From Paenibacillus oryzisoli (GTDB lineage: Bacteria; Bacillota; Bacilli; Paenibacillales; NBRC-103111): 64,000 nt of DNA. A program made the position numbers and the translations under genes. Position 1 is the first letter of the stretch. The number at the start of each line of letters is the position of its first letter. Shown one piece after another: positions 36,550-44,871 of this stretch. The stretch spans positions 248,001-312,000 of the forward strand of contig NZ_LYPB01000050.1 of assembly GCF_001653565.1 (NCBI RefSeq), written 5' to 3'. The notes below the pieces were generated by a model. That model worked only from the letters and a program-made list of their open reading frames with translations, was not told where the DNA came from and searched no databases.

Positions 36550-37002
36550 ATGTCCAAAATTATCATCGTATTCGCAAGCATGTCTGGCAATACAGAAGAA
36601 CTCGCAGAGGCAATTGCAGCTGGAATTCAAGAAGCAGGAATCGAGCCTGTTCTCAAAAACGTCATGGATACGAACGCGAGTGAGCTTGAGCAATATGAAG
36701 GTGTTCTCCTCGGTGCATATACGTGGGGGGATGGCGATTTACCAGATGAGTTCGAAGATTTCTATGATGACATGGATGACATTAATCTGGAAGGACGGAA
36801 GTTCGGCGTATTCGGTTCTGCTGATTCTTCTTACACGTATTACGGCAAAGCCGTGGATACTCTTGAAGAGAAGTTAGCTGAAATTGGCGGGGAGAAAGTA
36901 TTCGATGGCTTCAAAGTGGAACTTAATCCGTCCAAGGATGAGAAGCTATTGTGCCATGAGCTAGGTCTTAAATTTGCAGCAGCACTAAACGTTTCAGCCT
37001 AA
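36550..37002 (+). CDS. Flavodoxin
   Basis: 150 residues, a short-chain flavodoxin. The FMN phosphate loop is ASMSGNTEE near the N-terminus, the aromatic-flanked loop is GAYTWGDGDLPDEFEDF, and the second FMN loop is GSADSSYTYYGKAVD. It carries single electrons and replaces ferredoxin when iron is scarce. AGGAGG lies before the ATG at 36550; the longer frame from 36493 would begin inside the promoter. Control by the Fur box at 36464-36482 fits this role well. Confidence 0.94.
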   Translation: MSKIIIVFASMSGNTEELAEAIAAGIQEAGIEPVLKNVMDTNASELEQYEGVLLGAYTWGDGDLPDEFEDFYDDMDDINLEGRKFGVFGSADSSYTYYGKAVDTLEEKLAEIGGEKVFDGFKVELNPSKDEKLLCHELGLKFAAALNVSA

Positions 37003-37008
37003 AATATA

Positions 37009-37053
37009 GCAGAGGCACCCTGCGCACATTTTTTGTGCGCTAGGTGCCTCTGC
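37009..37053 (+). terminator. Hairpin after the flavodoxin gene
   Basis: Long stem GCAGAGGCACC / GGTGCCTCTGC with inner GCGCAC-ATTTTTT-GTGCGC. There is no T run after it, so it may stabilise the message rather than stop transcription on its own. Confidence 0.6.
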
Positions 37054-37077
37054 CAGCGGGATCTCCCTAGTATGTAT

Positions 37078-37115
37078 AAAAAACCGGATCACAGCCTCCG
37101 CGGCCACGATCCGGT
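37078..37115 (-). terminator. Terminator of the MgtC-like gene
   Basis: On the minus strand ACCGGATC / GATCCGGT is followed by TTTTT, seven bases past the stop codon. Confidence 0.85.
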
Positions 37116-37122
37116 CCCTTTC

Positions 37123-37812
37123 TTACAACGTCTCAACTTCAGCAATCTCGATGTACGTCATGCTCTTCATCTCATCGTATACTTCGGACGCATATTTGCG
37201 ATCCACATACACGATGAAATTCAGTTCCTGCAGTTCTTTGTTCAATTCTTTGATATGAACACTTTTCATTTTGTAACCTTTGGCAATAATCGCTTTAATA
37301 ATGGTCGTTAAATTTCCCTCATGAGAAACAATGAGACGCACACGAAGATCCTTCATTATCAGCGGTCTTGGCCCTGTCTTTTTAATAAAATACGGTAACA
37401 CGATTACACTAATGAGAATGAGCATAAGTCCGAAGAAGGCTTCCACGTAAAATCCCGCTCCAACTGCAATCCCGAGTCCCGCAGCTCCCCAAATCATAGC
37501 AGCCGTTGTCAAACCAATAATGACATCATTGTGCTTACGCAGAATAACACCTGCGCCGAGAAATCCAATTCCGCTTACTACTTGCGCCGCCAACCTCATG
37601 GGGTCCATCACGTGTAAGCCCTGTACGGCATATTTATTCGCGGATTCAATGGACACAATTGTTAATAAGCAGCTGCTTAAACAAATGACAAGTGACGTCT
37701 TCAGTCCAAGTGGCTTATTCCGAATTTCACGTTCCAATCCAATAATTAATCCAAAAATTGCAGAAATCCCAAGTTTCATTAAAATATGCAAATCTACTGT
37801 AAACTCCATCAT
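37123..37812 (-). CDS. MgtC/SapB-family membrane protein
   Basis: 229 residues. The N-terminal part has four to five membrane segments with the family motifs GLIIGLEREIRNKPLGLKTS, RLAAQVVSGIGFLGAGVIL and GLTTAAMIWGAAGLGIA. The C-terminal part is a small ACT-like cytoplasmic domain. MgtC proteins help growth at low magnesium and restrain F-type ATPase in some pathogens; in Bacillota the role is less clear. The ATG at 37812 has GGGGAG six bases upstream (the GTG at 37815 is in the same spot). Single-gene unit. Confidence 0.88.
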   Translation of the reverse strand: MMEFTVDLHILMKLGISAIFGLIIGLEREIRNKPLGLKTSLVICLSSCLLTIVSIESANKYAVQGLHVMDPMRLAAQVVSGIGFLGAGVILRKHNDVIIGLTTAAMIWGAAGLGIAVGAGFYVEAFFGLMLILISVIVLPYFIKKTGPRPLIMKDLRVRLIVSHEGNLTTIIKAIIAKGYKMKSVHIKELNKELQELNFIVYVDRKYASEVYDEMKSMTYIEIAEVETL

Positions 37813-37908
37813 CACTTGCTCCCCTTGTTAAGTAACCTTTACAATATCTTAACAAAGTAAAGAAGTAAATAACCATTTGTCAAATGGGAAAATGTTTATG
37901 CCCTAAAC

Positions 37909-37948
37909 CAAAAAGCCCAAGAAGAGTTAGGCAACTCCACCAAGGCTT
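37909..37948 (-). terminator. Terminator of the two-component system genes
   Basis: On the minus strand AAGCC, GAGTT / AACTC and GGGCTTTTTGG form a branched-free imperfect stem with a T run directly after the regulator gene. Confidence 0.65.
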
Positions 37949-37954
37949 CGTTCG

Positions 37955-38644
37955 TTAGATTCGGAAGCGATAGCCTGCTCCCCAAATCGTTTCAATATAT
38001 TGTGGATTCGACGGGTCCTGCTCCACTTTCTCACGCAGCTTACGGATATGCACGGTCACTGTGGCAATCTCCCCCATGGCATCCATGCCCCACAACAGGT
38101 CAAACAATTGTTCCTTGCTGTACACCCGATTGGGATTCATCGCAAGATGCGTCAGCAGATCGAATTCTTTGGTTGTGAACATAACCTCGCGTTCATTCAC
38201 AAACACGCGCCGCGCTGTTTTATCAATCATCAAACCGCGAATGCGAACCTCATCGTTCTTCGACTCCCGACGTCCCATTAACCTTTCGTAGCGGGCCAAA
38301 TGGGCTTTCACTCTAGCCACCAGTTCACTTGGGCTAAACGGCTTGATCATATAGTCATCGGCGCCAAGTCCGAGTCCACGTATCTTGTCGATATCTTCCT
38401 TCTTCGCAGATACCATGACGATTGGAATGTCCTTCACACTTCGAATGCGCCGGCAAATTTCAAAGCCATCCATAATTGGAAGCATAAGATCGAGTATCAC
38501 GAGATCATAGTCAATTGACAGTGCCCGCTCAAGCCCACGCTCGCCGCTAGTTTCAATATCAACCACATAACCGCTAATTTCCAAGTAATCACGTTCTAGC
38601 TCAGCGATACTTTGTTCATCTTCTACAATCAAAATCCGACTCAT
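37955..38644 (-). CDS. Response regulator, OmpR family
   Basis: 229 residues. Receiver with ILIVEDEQS, phospho-acceptor D52 in LVILDLMLPIMDG, VMVSAKKED and MIKPFSPSE; winged helix with FTTKEFDLLTHLAMNPNRVYSKEQLFDLLWG and the closing TIWGAGYRFRI. It overlaps the end of the kinase gene by four bases upstream and is followed by a terminator, so it is last in the operon. It probably controls the exporter genes at 41425-42907 from which it is now separated by a tnpB element. Confidence 0.92.
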   Translation of the reverse strand: MSRILIVEDEQSIAELERDYLEISGYVVDIETSGERGLERALSIDYDLVILDLMLPIMDGFEICRRIRSVKDIPIVMVSAKKEDIDKIRGLGLGADDYMIKPFSPSELVARVKAHLARYERLMGRRESKNDEVRIRGLMIDKTARRVFVNEREVMFTTKEFDLLTHLAMNPNRVYSKEQLFDLLWGMDAMGEIATVTVHIRKLREKVEQDPSNPQYIETIWGAGYRFRI

Positions 38645-40119
38645 CCTTCGCTTCCCTTTCCCTGATAAAGTGGCAGAGCCATAAACACGGTAGTGCCCAT
38701 CCCCAGCACGCTCGTTGCGCCAATGCGCCCACTATGCTCCTCGATGATTTGCTTTGCAATCGCCAGACCTAGTCCACTGCCTCCTGTTGACGTATTACGC
38801 GAAGGATCAGCACGATAGAAACGATCAAAAATATGCGGAAGCGCCTCCTCGGAGATCCCCTGGCCCCTATCCTTGATTTGAATAACAGCGAATTCGTCTT
38901 GCCTCACAACGCTTAATGTAATCTGGCAATTGCCTTCTTCACTATATTTAATTGCATTTTCTATTATGTTTAGAAGTACGCGTCTAAGCTTATCACGATC
39001 GGCCGTAACTAGGATCGGTTCTTGTGGCAGATCGGTCAGCGTGAACTGAACTCCTTTTTTCTCCATATCAAATTGTAATTCCTGCGCGCAATCCTGCACA
39101 TAGTTCCCTAGATCGACGGTTTCGAATTGAAACGGTACTTTGCCCAGATCCAACTTGGAAAATAGAAACAGCTCATCAATCAGCCGATCCATGTCCACCG
39201 CTTTGTTATAAATAGTTCGAATATACTTATCCAGCTTATCCGGTGAATTCGAAACACCATCCATGATACCTTCTACATAGCCTTTGATTGCCGTCACTGG
39301 TGTTTTCAAATCATGGGAAATATTCGAAATGAGCTCCTTGCGATTCTCCTCATATTGGAGCTGCAGCTCCACGGATTTCTTCAGTTTGCGGCGCATTTCC
39401 TCAAATGCCACGCTGAGCTCGCCAAGCTCATCCTTGCTCTGTGGAACGATTTCGAAGTCCAAATTGCCTTCTTTAATGTCTTCAGCCGCTCGCTTCAAAG
39501 CGCGTAAAGGCCTAATAATACTGCGGGAAACGAAATAGGTCAGCACACCGTTGGTAGCGATGAGAATGAATATAAACGTTAAGAAAACCGTTTTGGAGAA
39601 TTGGAGCAAATATTTCTGGAAAGGACCGCCATTTAAGAATACGAAGACCGTTCCTTTACTTTGATCCGAAAATAAGAAATCCTGTTGTCTAGTTATCCAC
39701 AGGGAACCTTGATTCCGTTGGTATTTCCCCGGTGGTGTACCGTAAAGTGGGAGCTGCGAGGTGTCTCCTGCCTCTTTATCCTTCAGATAGGAAGATACAT
39801 ACGTAATGGATTGATCCTTTCGAATGATCAGGCCCATATTAATTTTGTGAAACCGCTCGTTCAAATCCTTCACAAACTCTTCCTGTAAAAAAGCATCCGG
39901 CTCTGTTTCAATTTTGGCCTTGATATAAGCCATATTTTCCGCTTCCTGATCAATAACACGCTTAATGGGGTTGCCATGCTGTGAAAAATCGACATCAAAG
40001 ACAGACTTCAAATTTCCGAAAGTGGCGATGCTGATCAGAATGACGGCTAGCCCAAAGAGCACAAGCGGTACAAGCAGCATGGCAATATAGGACAGGACTA
40101 GCCGTACGCGAATCGACAT
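38641..40119 (-). CDS. Sensor histidine kinase (HAMP-HisKA-HATPase)
   Basis: 492 residues. Membrane segments at about residues 8-34 and 177-198 enclose a 140-residue external sensor; a HAMP domain follows, then SNISHDLKTPVTAIKGYVEG (H269), N-box NIIENAIKYSEEG, G1 DRGQGIS and G2 GGSGLGLAIAKQI. The ATG at 40119 has GGAG 11 bases upstream. The longer frame to 40164 would translate the end of the tnpB element (MTLAMRSTKKG), which is an artefact of that insertion. The regulator gene follows with a four-base overlap. Confidence 0.9.
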   Translation of the reverse strand: MSIRVRLVLSYIAMLLVPLVLFGLAVILISIATFGNLKSVFDVDFSQHGNPIKRVIDQEAENMAYIKAKIETEPDAFLQEEFVKDLNERFHKINMGLIIRKDQSITYVSSYLKDKEAGDTSQLPLYGTPPGKYQRNQGSLWITRQQDFLFSDQSKGTVFVFLNGGPFQKYLLQFSKTVFLTFIFILIATNGVLTYFVSRSIIRPLRALKRAAEDIKEGNLDFEIVPQSKDELGELSVAFEEMRRKLKKSVELQLQYEENRKELISNISHDLKTPVTAIKGYVEGIMDGVSNSPDKLDKYIRTIYNKAVDMDRLIDELFLFSKLDLGKVPFQFETVDLGNYVQDCAQELQFDMEKKGVQFTLTDLPQEPILVTADRDKLRRVLLNIIENAIKYSEEGNCQITLSVVRQDEFAVIQIKDRGQGISEEALPHIFDRFYRADPSRNTSTGGSGLGLAIAKQIIEEHSGRIGATSVLGMGTTVFMALPLYQGKGSEG

Positions 40120-40140
40120 CGGGTTCAGAGCTCCTTTTTT

Positions 40141-40262
40141 TGTACTTCTCATGGCTAAAGTCATGAAATTCTTGGGTAGTCTCTTCCATCGAAGAGAAAT
40201 TTACCAAGCTAACCCTGTCGTTCCGACAGTTAGTTTAATGGGATTATACGGCAATCAATCTC
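40141..40262 (-). ncRNA. Candidate omega RNA (TnpB guide RNA scaffold)
   Basis: Downstream of the tnpB stop codon on the minus strand lie three hairpins: CTGTCG-GAAC-GACAG-type, CTTGGTA with TCTCTTC-GAT-GGAAGAGA and TACCCAAG, and the terminal TTCATG / CATGAGAA. This matches the 3'-end-overlapping guide RNA of characterised TnpB systems. The guide would start at the right border with AAAAAGGAGCTCTG, the ribosome site of the kinase gene. Its 5' end is not known. Confidence 0.5.
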
Positions 40263-41347
40263 TTACCTTCGGCAAGTATATTTAGACTTGCATTAAAGTC
40301 TCTATTATGATGCACTCCACAAGCGGGACAACTCCACTCTCGCAAATTTAGGTTTTTCACATCTAAATGTTTGTAACCACAGCAGGAACATAGCTGTGAA
40401 GATGCATATGTTTTACCCACAGCCACAACTGTGCGACCATACCATCTCGCTTTATATGCAAGCATGATGTGAAACATCGACCAAGATACCTCGCTAATTG
40501 ACTTAGCTAATTTATGATTTTTCATCATATTAGCTATTTGCAAATCTTCAATCGCAATGATGTCGTGGTTTTTGACAATATACGTTGAAATTTTTTGCAA
40601 GTAGTCTTTACGAGCATTCGCGATCTTTTCGTGGATACGTGCTACTTTCATACGTTGCTTCTTCCAATTGCTACTGTCTTTAATCCTACGTGACAGTTTA
40701 CGCTGTTCGCTTGTCAGTTTCTCTTCAAGCACGCGAAAGAATCTAGGGTTGCCAAACACTTCACCACTGGATAGAATCGCGTAATCTTTCAGACCCACAT
40801 CAATGCCAACTTCTTTGCCTGTTATAGGTAATTCCTGAATTTCAACTTCAGTCAGTACAGATACAAAATATGTACCTGATGTATTGCGTTTAATCGTAGT
40901 GTTGACGATGCGACCTATGACTTCACGACTTTTAGCAAATTTCACAAATCCCAATTTAGGCAATTTGATTTGATTGTTAACAATTTCAATGTTTCCATTT
41001 GAGTAATTGGTTTGGTATGACTGTATAAGATTTTTCTTACTTTTATATGCAGGCGCATCGCTTTGTTTTTTAAAAAAGCGATTGAAAGCAATGCTCAAAT
41101 TTCTTAATGCATTTTGTAGTTAAAATTTGTCTGGTTCTTTTAACCAAACTAATTTTTGTTTTAATTTTGTCAGTTCTGCGGAACATGCTTCATAACTTAA
41201 ACCTTTGCCTGTCTCTTGATAAGTGTCGTTCCATAGGGTAAGAAAATAATTAAACACAAAGCGGCTACATCCAATCGCCTTGTTAATACGTGTGGCTTGT
41301 TCTGGCGTAGGGTAAATACGGAACTTGTATGTTTTGTGACGTAGCAT
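40244..41347 (-). pseudogene. tnpB: RNA-guided endonuclease TnpB, interrupted by an in-frame stop
   Basis: A single frame of 367 codons plus stop, the usual length, but codon 76 is TAA (41120-41122) in the conserved stretch EPDKF[12 protein letters not shown]. Frame is kept on both sides, so this is one nonsense change, not a frameshift. The rest looks intact: RuvC residues in [20 protein letters not shown] and NRDFNASLN, and the zinc finger CSCCG with CPACG. A TTG at 41098 could restart a 284-residue product lacking the N-terminal recognition part. TnpB cuts the empty donor site next to its target motif; this copy is probably inactive unless the stop codon is read through. Confidence 0.85.
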
Positions 41348-41424
41348 GATGAAAATAGGTCTCCTTTCATCTTTACATGTTCACTCATAATAGCACATAT
41401 GTTCGTATAGTTAAATCATTTAGA

Positions 41425-42177
41425 CTAATACTCCTTTTTATCAAACAAATAATAACCTGCTGTAAAAAATAGTATACTGCACGCTATCAAAAACATAAAG
41501 ATCGAGTAAATCTTGCTCGTCACCATTGAACCGCCAACCCATAGCATATGCCAATCCATGTAGGCTGTTGGTGAGTACGTAGCGATCTGCGGGAGGAAGA
41601 ACGCCGCTACCTTGAATGCCAAGTATAGCAAGATGCTGACCGTCAGCGCAGAACTGCTGCTCGAGAAGAATTGTGCCAGACATACCGCGGCGATGCTTAA
41701 GACTAATAGAGGTACGAAAGCTGCGCTGTAAGCAAGTAACCAATTAGCGAGTGTACCGATGCCACCGAAATGCTGAAATAATAGTGCAGAGAGCACCGAT
41801 GCGACAAGAGCTACGACTAGATATAGGGCGATATAAATGGCCAGTGCTAACTGTTTGGATGCAAATACCTTGAAACGGGAGAGGGGGCGGGTTAGGATAT
41901 TTTTCATCGTACGGTCCCCCATCTCACCAGAGAACACATCAGCGGCACCCATGAACACGAACAAGGGCAGGAAAATCGTCGTGAACAAGCTGAGCATGAC
42001 AATAGGAAAGTCCTTTGCAGCGATTGCGCCAATACCGATACCATCCTGAAATCTCGAAAGCAAGATGCCCGCTAGGACGGGGAGCAGTAACGTGACGGCT
42101 AGAAAGAAGATGGTTTTCTTCTTGTAGGCTAGTTTTAGTGTCTCATTCCAGACGTTAGCCGTTAAAATGTTAGGCAT
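41425..42177 (-). CDS. ABC-2 type exporter permease
   Basis: 250 residues with six membrane segments (FFLAVTLLLPVLAGILL, FPIVMLSLFTTIFLPLFVFMG and others), ABC-2 family, ending DKKEY. It resembles permeases of peptide or bacitracin exporters and NosY-like proteins. The ATG at 42177 overlaps the ATPase stop codon by eight bases and has GGGGG about ten bases upstream; the longer frame to 42210 is not needed. The left end of the tnpB element begins about 15 bases after its stop codon. Confidence 0.85.
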   Translation of the reverse strand: MPNILTANVWNETLKLAYKKKTIFFLAVTLLLPVLAGILLSRFQDGIGIGAIAAKDFPIVMLSLFTTIFLPLFVFMGAADVFSGEMGDRTMKNILTRPLSRFKVFASKQLALAIYIALYLVVALVASVLSALLFQHFGGIGTLANWLLAYSAAFVPLLVLSIAAVCLAQFFSSSSSALTVSILLYLAFKVAAFFLPQIATYSPTAYMDWHMLWVGGSMVTSKIYSIFMFLIACSILFFTAGYYLFDKKEY

Positions 42178-42907
42178 TGGCCGCAAGCCCCCTGACTGCT
42201 TGAATTTCACGTAGATAGGCCGCTTCTAAGGAAGGGCTGCCTTCGATCAAATCAACGACGAGTCCCTCTCGGACGAGCTTTCCTTGATGGATAATGCCAA
42301 TACGATTGCACATCAACTCCATTTCGTGGATGAGATGGGAGGAGATTAGGAATGTAATTCGTTCCTCTCGTGCTAACTGCAAGATGATTTCACGAATGTG
42401 AACCATACCTTCAATATCTAGGCCATTCGTCGGCTCATCCAGAATGAGAAGTTCCGGCTTAGCGAGCATCGCGGCTGCTAGTCCAAGTCTTTGCTTCATG
42501 CCCAGCGAGTAACCCGCTACCTTCTCATGCTGAAAAGGGGTCAAATCCACAATCTCGAGCACTTCGTCTATTCGCTGCTTGCTCACACCTTGGTACAATC
42601 TCGCTGCCTGCTCAAGGTTCCTCCTACCGCTCATGTACGTGTACGCTTCTGCCGTTTCAATCAATACGCCGACTTTCGCCATCGCTTGCTCGTACTGCGT
42701 TTTCACGTCGTAGCCGAACAGCTTTACCTCACCTTGCTGCGCTTGTGATAGGCCTGTCATGATCTTCATGACGGTTGTTTTTCCCGCTCCGTTTGGCCCA
42801 AAAAAGCCATAGATATCGCCTCGCTGCACTGTCATATTCACTTGATGGATACCGCGGAGGTTGCTAAATGTTTTTGTTACATTACTGAGTTGGGCGACGT
42901 GATTCAT
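42170..42907 (-). CDS. ABC transporter ATP-binding protein (exporter type)
   Basis: 245 residues. Walker A GPNGAGKT, signature YSLGMKQRL, Walker B LLILDEPTNGLD and the switch region LISSHLIHEM. It belongs to the same BcrA-like group as the protein at 5801-6736 but is shorter at the C-terminus. It pairs with the permease at 41425-42177. Upstream lies the secreted protein gene, separated by 96 bp containing a GC-rich hairpin (GGAAGAGG / CCTCTTCC, 42936-42966) without a clear T run. Confidence 0.9.
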   Translation of the reverse strand: MNHVAQLSNVTKTFSNLRGIHQVNMTVQRGDIYGFFGPNGAGKTTVMKIMTGLSQAQQGEVKLFGYDVKTQYEQAMAKVGVLIETAEAYTYMSGRRNLEQAARLYQGVSKQRIDEVLEIVDLTPFQHEKVAGYSLGMKQRLGLAAAMLAKPELLILDEPTNGLDIEGMVHIREIILQLAREERITFLISSHLIHEMELMCNRIGIIHQGKLVREGLVVDLIEGSPSLEAAYLREIQAVRGLAANA

Positions 42908-43003
42908 GCCGTTCCGCCTTTCAATAGAGAAATGAGGAAGAGGGCCGAGGTTGACGGCTCCTCTTCCGAATGTTGTTTACTTACTAAGCTAAGTGACTCG
43001 TGA

Positions 43004-43939
43004 TTAGTTCTTGTCGCTCCACTTTTTGTGACCCGACATCTCATCGAACTTCACATTCTCGACTTGCTTGCCACTCAAATCAATGGTATCCGGCGTAGTC
43101 GAATTCAAGCTGGACAATGTCATATCAATGCTAAGCACGACATCGTGCTTAGCGCCTTGCTCATCTTTGCCAGACAAATGAATTTGTGCAGATTGGCTCG
43201 TAATGTGGTCATCGCTATCCACGCTTGCGTTAACTTCTACTTCATCCATGGAGATGTCGGAAGCAAGTTGTGGCAGACTATTCTTGAGAGTCCCAAGGTC
43301 AATCCCCAAAGTGTTCGCTTTCGCTGGCATTGGCTCATCTTTGGCCATCGTGCCATGTTTAATGAGGAGTGAGCCTACTGTGTTCACCACGGGAGAGATT
43401 TGGCTGCCGGAAAGCTTGAAATGAATCTCTTTGCCGTTCCCGGCTGCTTCGTCCATGGTGACGTAATTTTTCAAGTTGCCAACTAGAGCATCCACCACAT
43501 TTTCCACTTCGCTAACCACTTCAGGGTTCGGTGTATGATTGCCTTTGTTATGCCCTTTGAACTTCGCTGGTGCGTTGTCACCTTCAATCACTTTGTACAC
43601 GTCTGAATCGGCTGTTTTGATAATCTGCTTGCCATCTTGGCTGTAGAATTGAATCGTTTGCTGCTCCGCATCGCTGCTTTGAACCTGTACTTGCGCGCTT
43701 CCAACTTGATCCGCTCCACCGGTTTTGATCGTTGATTTCACCTGGAGCAAGGAAGCTCCATTGTCCTGAAGGGACACGTTCACTTGACGCGTGACGTTCT
43801 TAATCGTTGCTGTTTGTTTCACTGCGGTTTTGAAAGCTTCATACCCGGGCGCTTCGCCTACACCTGCATATACGGAAGTAACTAGCATCATGCTGCCAAC
43901 TGCTACACCTAATCCCAACATCGCTAACTTCTTATTCAT
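43004..43939 (-). CDS. Unknown secreted protein
   Basis: 311 residues with a classical signal peptide (MNKKLAMLGLGVAVGSMMLVTSVYA) and likely cleavage after VYA. The mature part is polar, with beta-strand-like segments about LQVKSTIKTGG, YSQDGKQIIKTADSDVYKVIEG and a repeated architecture resembling LolA-like or sensor-type lipoprotein-sorting folds; I cannot name the family. The ATG at 43939 has GGAGG nine bases upstream. It is first in the direction of the exporter and two-component genes, so it may be their sensor partner or a protein they control; that is inference. Confidence 0.7.
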   Translation of the reverse strand: MNKKLAMLGLGVAVGSMMLVTSVYAGVGEAPGYEAFKTAVKQTATIKNVTRQVNVSLQDNGASLLQVKSTIKTGGADQVGSAQVQVQSSDAEQQTIQFYSQDGKQIIKTADSDVYKVIEGDNAPAKFKGHNKGNHTPNPEVVSEVENVVDALVGNLKNYVTMDEAAGNGKEIHFKLSGSQISPVVNTVGSLLIKHGTMAKDEPMPAKANTLGIDLGTLKNSLPQLASDISMDEVEVNASVDSDDHITSQSAQIHLSGKDEQGAKHDVVLSIDMTLSSLNSTTPDTIDLSGKQVENVKFDEMSGHKKWSDKN

Positions 43940-44208
43940 CTCGTCCTGCCTCCGCGTAATCATACGCTATCTCTAATTTGGCTGCGCGTCTTGCGCTTCC
44001 ATATTGACTATCTTAGCCCCCAAGACTTAATTGCCACTAAAGAGCCTATTAACCTGGTCTAAAACAATTCTTAAATATTTCTAAACTGGGGGGGTGCAGG
44101 GCTTACGATGCAGGGAATTAACTAGTTGGCAGAGCTGGTGCATGGTGATATATGAGTGTGAAGAGTAGCTTCTTGTGCTTGTTAGGATTAACGTGGATTA
44201 GTGATTGC

Positions 44209-44430
44209 GTGGCGGTTCGTTGGAGTGACTAGTAAATGATGGATGCGTAGCGGTTCGTTGGAGTGACTAGTGGATTGGTGGCTGCTTGGCGATTTATTGG
44301 AGTGACTAGTGGATTGGTGGCTGCGTAGCGGTTCGTTGGAGTGACTAGTGGATTGGTGGTTGCTTGGCGATTTGTTGGAGTGACTAGTGGATTGGTGGTT
44401 GCTTGGCGATTTGTTGGAGCGACTAGCGAA
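44209..44430. repeat. 39-bp tandem repeat, about 5.5 copies
   Basis: GGAGTGACTAG recurs at 44222, 44260, 44299, 44338, 44377 and 44416. The units alternate between a form with GCGTAGCGGTTCGTT and one with GCTTGGCGATTTGTT. It ends exactly where palindrome array D begins. No open frame of useful length. Confidence 0.9.
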
Positions 44431-44615
44431 TAACTGTAAAAACTCCAGCTAATTTGGCGATTTCAGCTTAAAAATTAATAATAAATGGAAAATATACAGT
44501 TAAAATGTCCAGAATCCCTGTTATCACGATTATCAGCCCGAATTAGCTACATAAAATCCAGTTATTATCATTTTTCAACGAAATTAAGCAGTTTTAACTG
44601 CATATTTTCCAGTTA
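44431..44615. repeat. Four-unit 21-bp palindrome array, copy D
   Basis: Units at 44431-44451, 44482-44502, 44544-44564 and 44595-44615; centre spacing 51, 62 and 51 bp. The second unit is nearly identical to that of copy C. It lies downstream of the ger operon. Confidence 0.85.
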
Positions 44616-44684
44616 TTTCACAATCTCATCCCAACTTAGGGTTAATGTGCGGTGCCGGATACCAAGTGGCCGAGGTGCCTTGGT

Positions 44685-44746
44685 TACGGGCTACGGGCTA
44701 CGGGCTACGGGCTACGGGCTACGGGCTACGGGCTACGGGCTACGAT
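44685..44746. repeat. Heptamer microsatellite (CTACGGG)
   Basis: One partial and seven full CTACGGG units in a row, then CTACGAT. Seven-base slippage would give length variation between strains. No gene reads through it. Confidence 0.92.
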
Positions 44747-44871
44747 TTCCCATTTCCCATTTCCGATATTGAATACGGTTTCAAATGAAGATTACTCAGT
44801 GAGCGGCACAACGACACACATATTAAAAAGCTACCTCCTGAGCTTCGTATATCAGTAGGCAGCTTATATGA

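Larger units (their letters stand above)
40140..41410 (-). mobile_element. IS200/IS605-type tnpB element without tnpA
   Basis: Right end: a hairpin TTCATG-ACTTTAG-CCATGAGAA followed by GTACAA, ending near 40140, the usual terminal structure of these elements. Left end: palindromic GAACATATGTGC and GAACATGT near 41370-41405, with the outer border placed near 41410 after the flank GATTTAA. Only tnpB lies inside, so movement would need a transposase from elsewhere. The borders are estimates from end structure, not from comparison with an empty site. Confidence 0.6.
43940..44871. other. 932-bp intergenic region rich in repeats
   Basis: 43940-44208 shows nothing that I can support apart from the upstream region of the secreted protein gene. 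It is followed by a 39-bp tandem repeat, palindrome array D and a heptamer repeat. Open frames on the plus strand across the heptamer repeat are low-complexity and not genes. A short hairpin CTACCTCCTGAGC / GTAGGCAGC lies near 44831-44866 before the ger operon end. Confidence 0.6.

Noticed and set aside
40120-40164. N-terminal extension MTLAMRSTKKGALNP of the histidine kinase
   Set aside because: This sequence is largely the right end of the tnpB element; the ATG at 40119 has the ribosome site.
42936-42966. Hairpin between the secreted protein and exporter genes as a terminator
   Set aside because: The stem is good but no T run follows, so I mention it only in the ATPase entry and do not call it a terminator.
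8999-44615. The four palindrome arrays as CRISPR arrays
   Set aside because: Unit and spacer sizes look CRISPR-like, but units differ within each array, there are only four, spacer lengths are the same set (30/41/30) at four separate loci, and no cas gene is present.
44485-44858. Open frames with GYGLRATGYGLRAT repeats
   Set aside because: They are translations of the CTACGGG microsatellite and array D, with no ribosome site.
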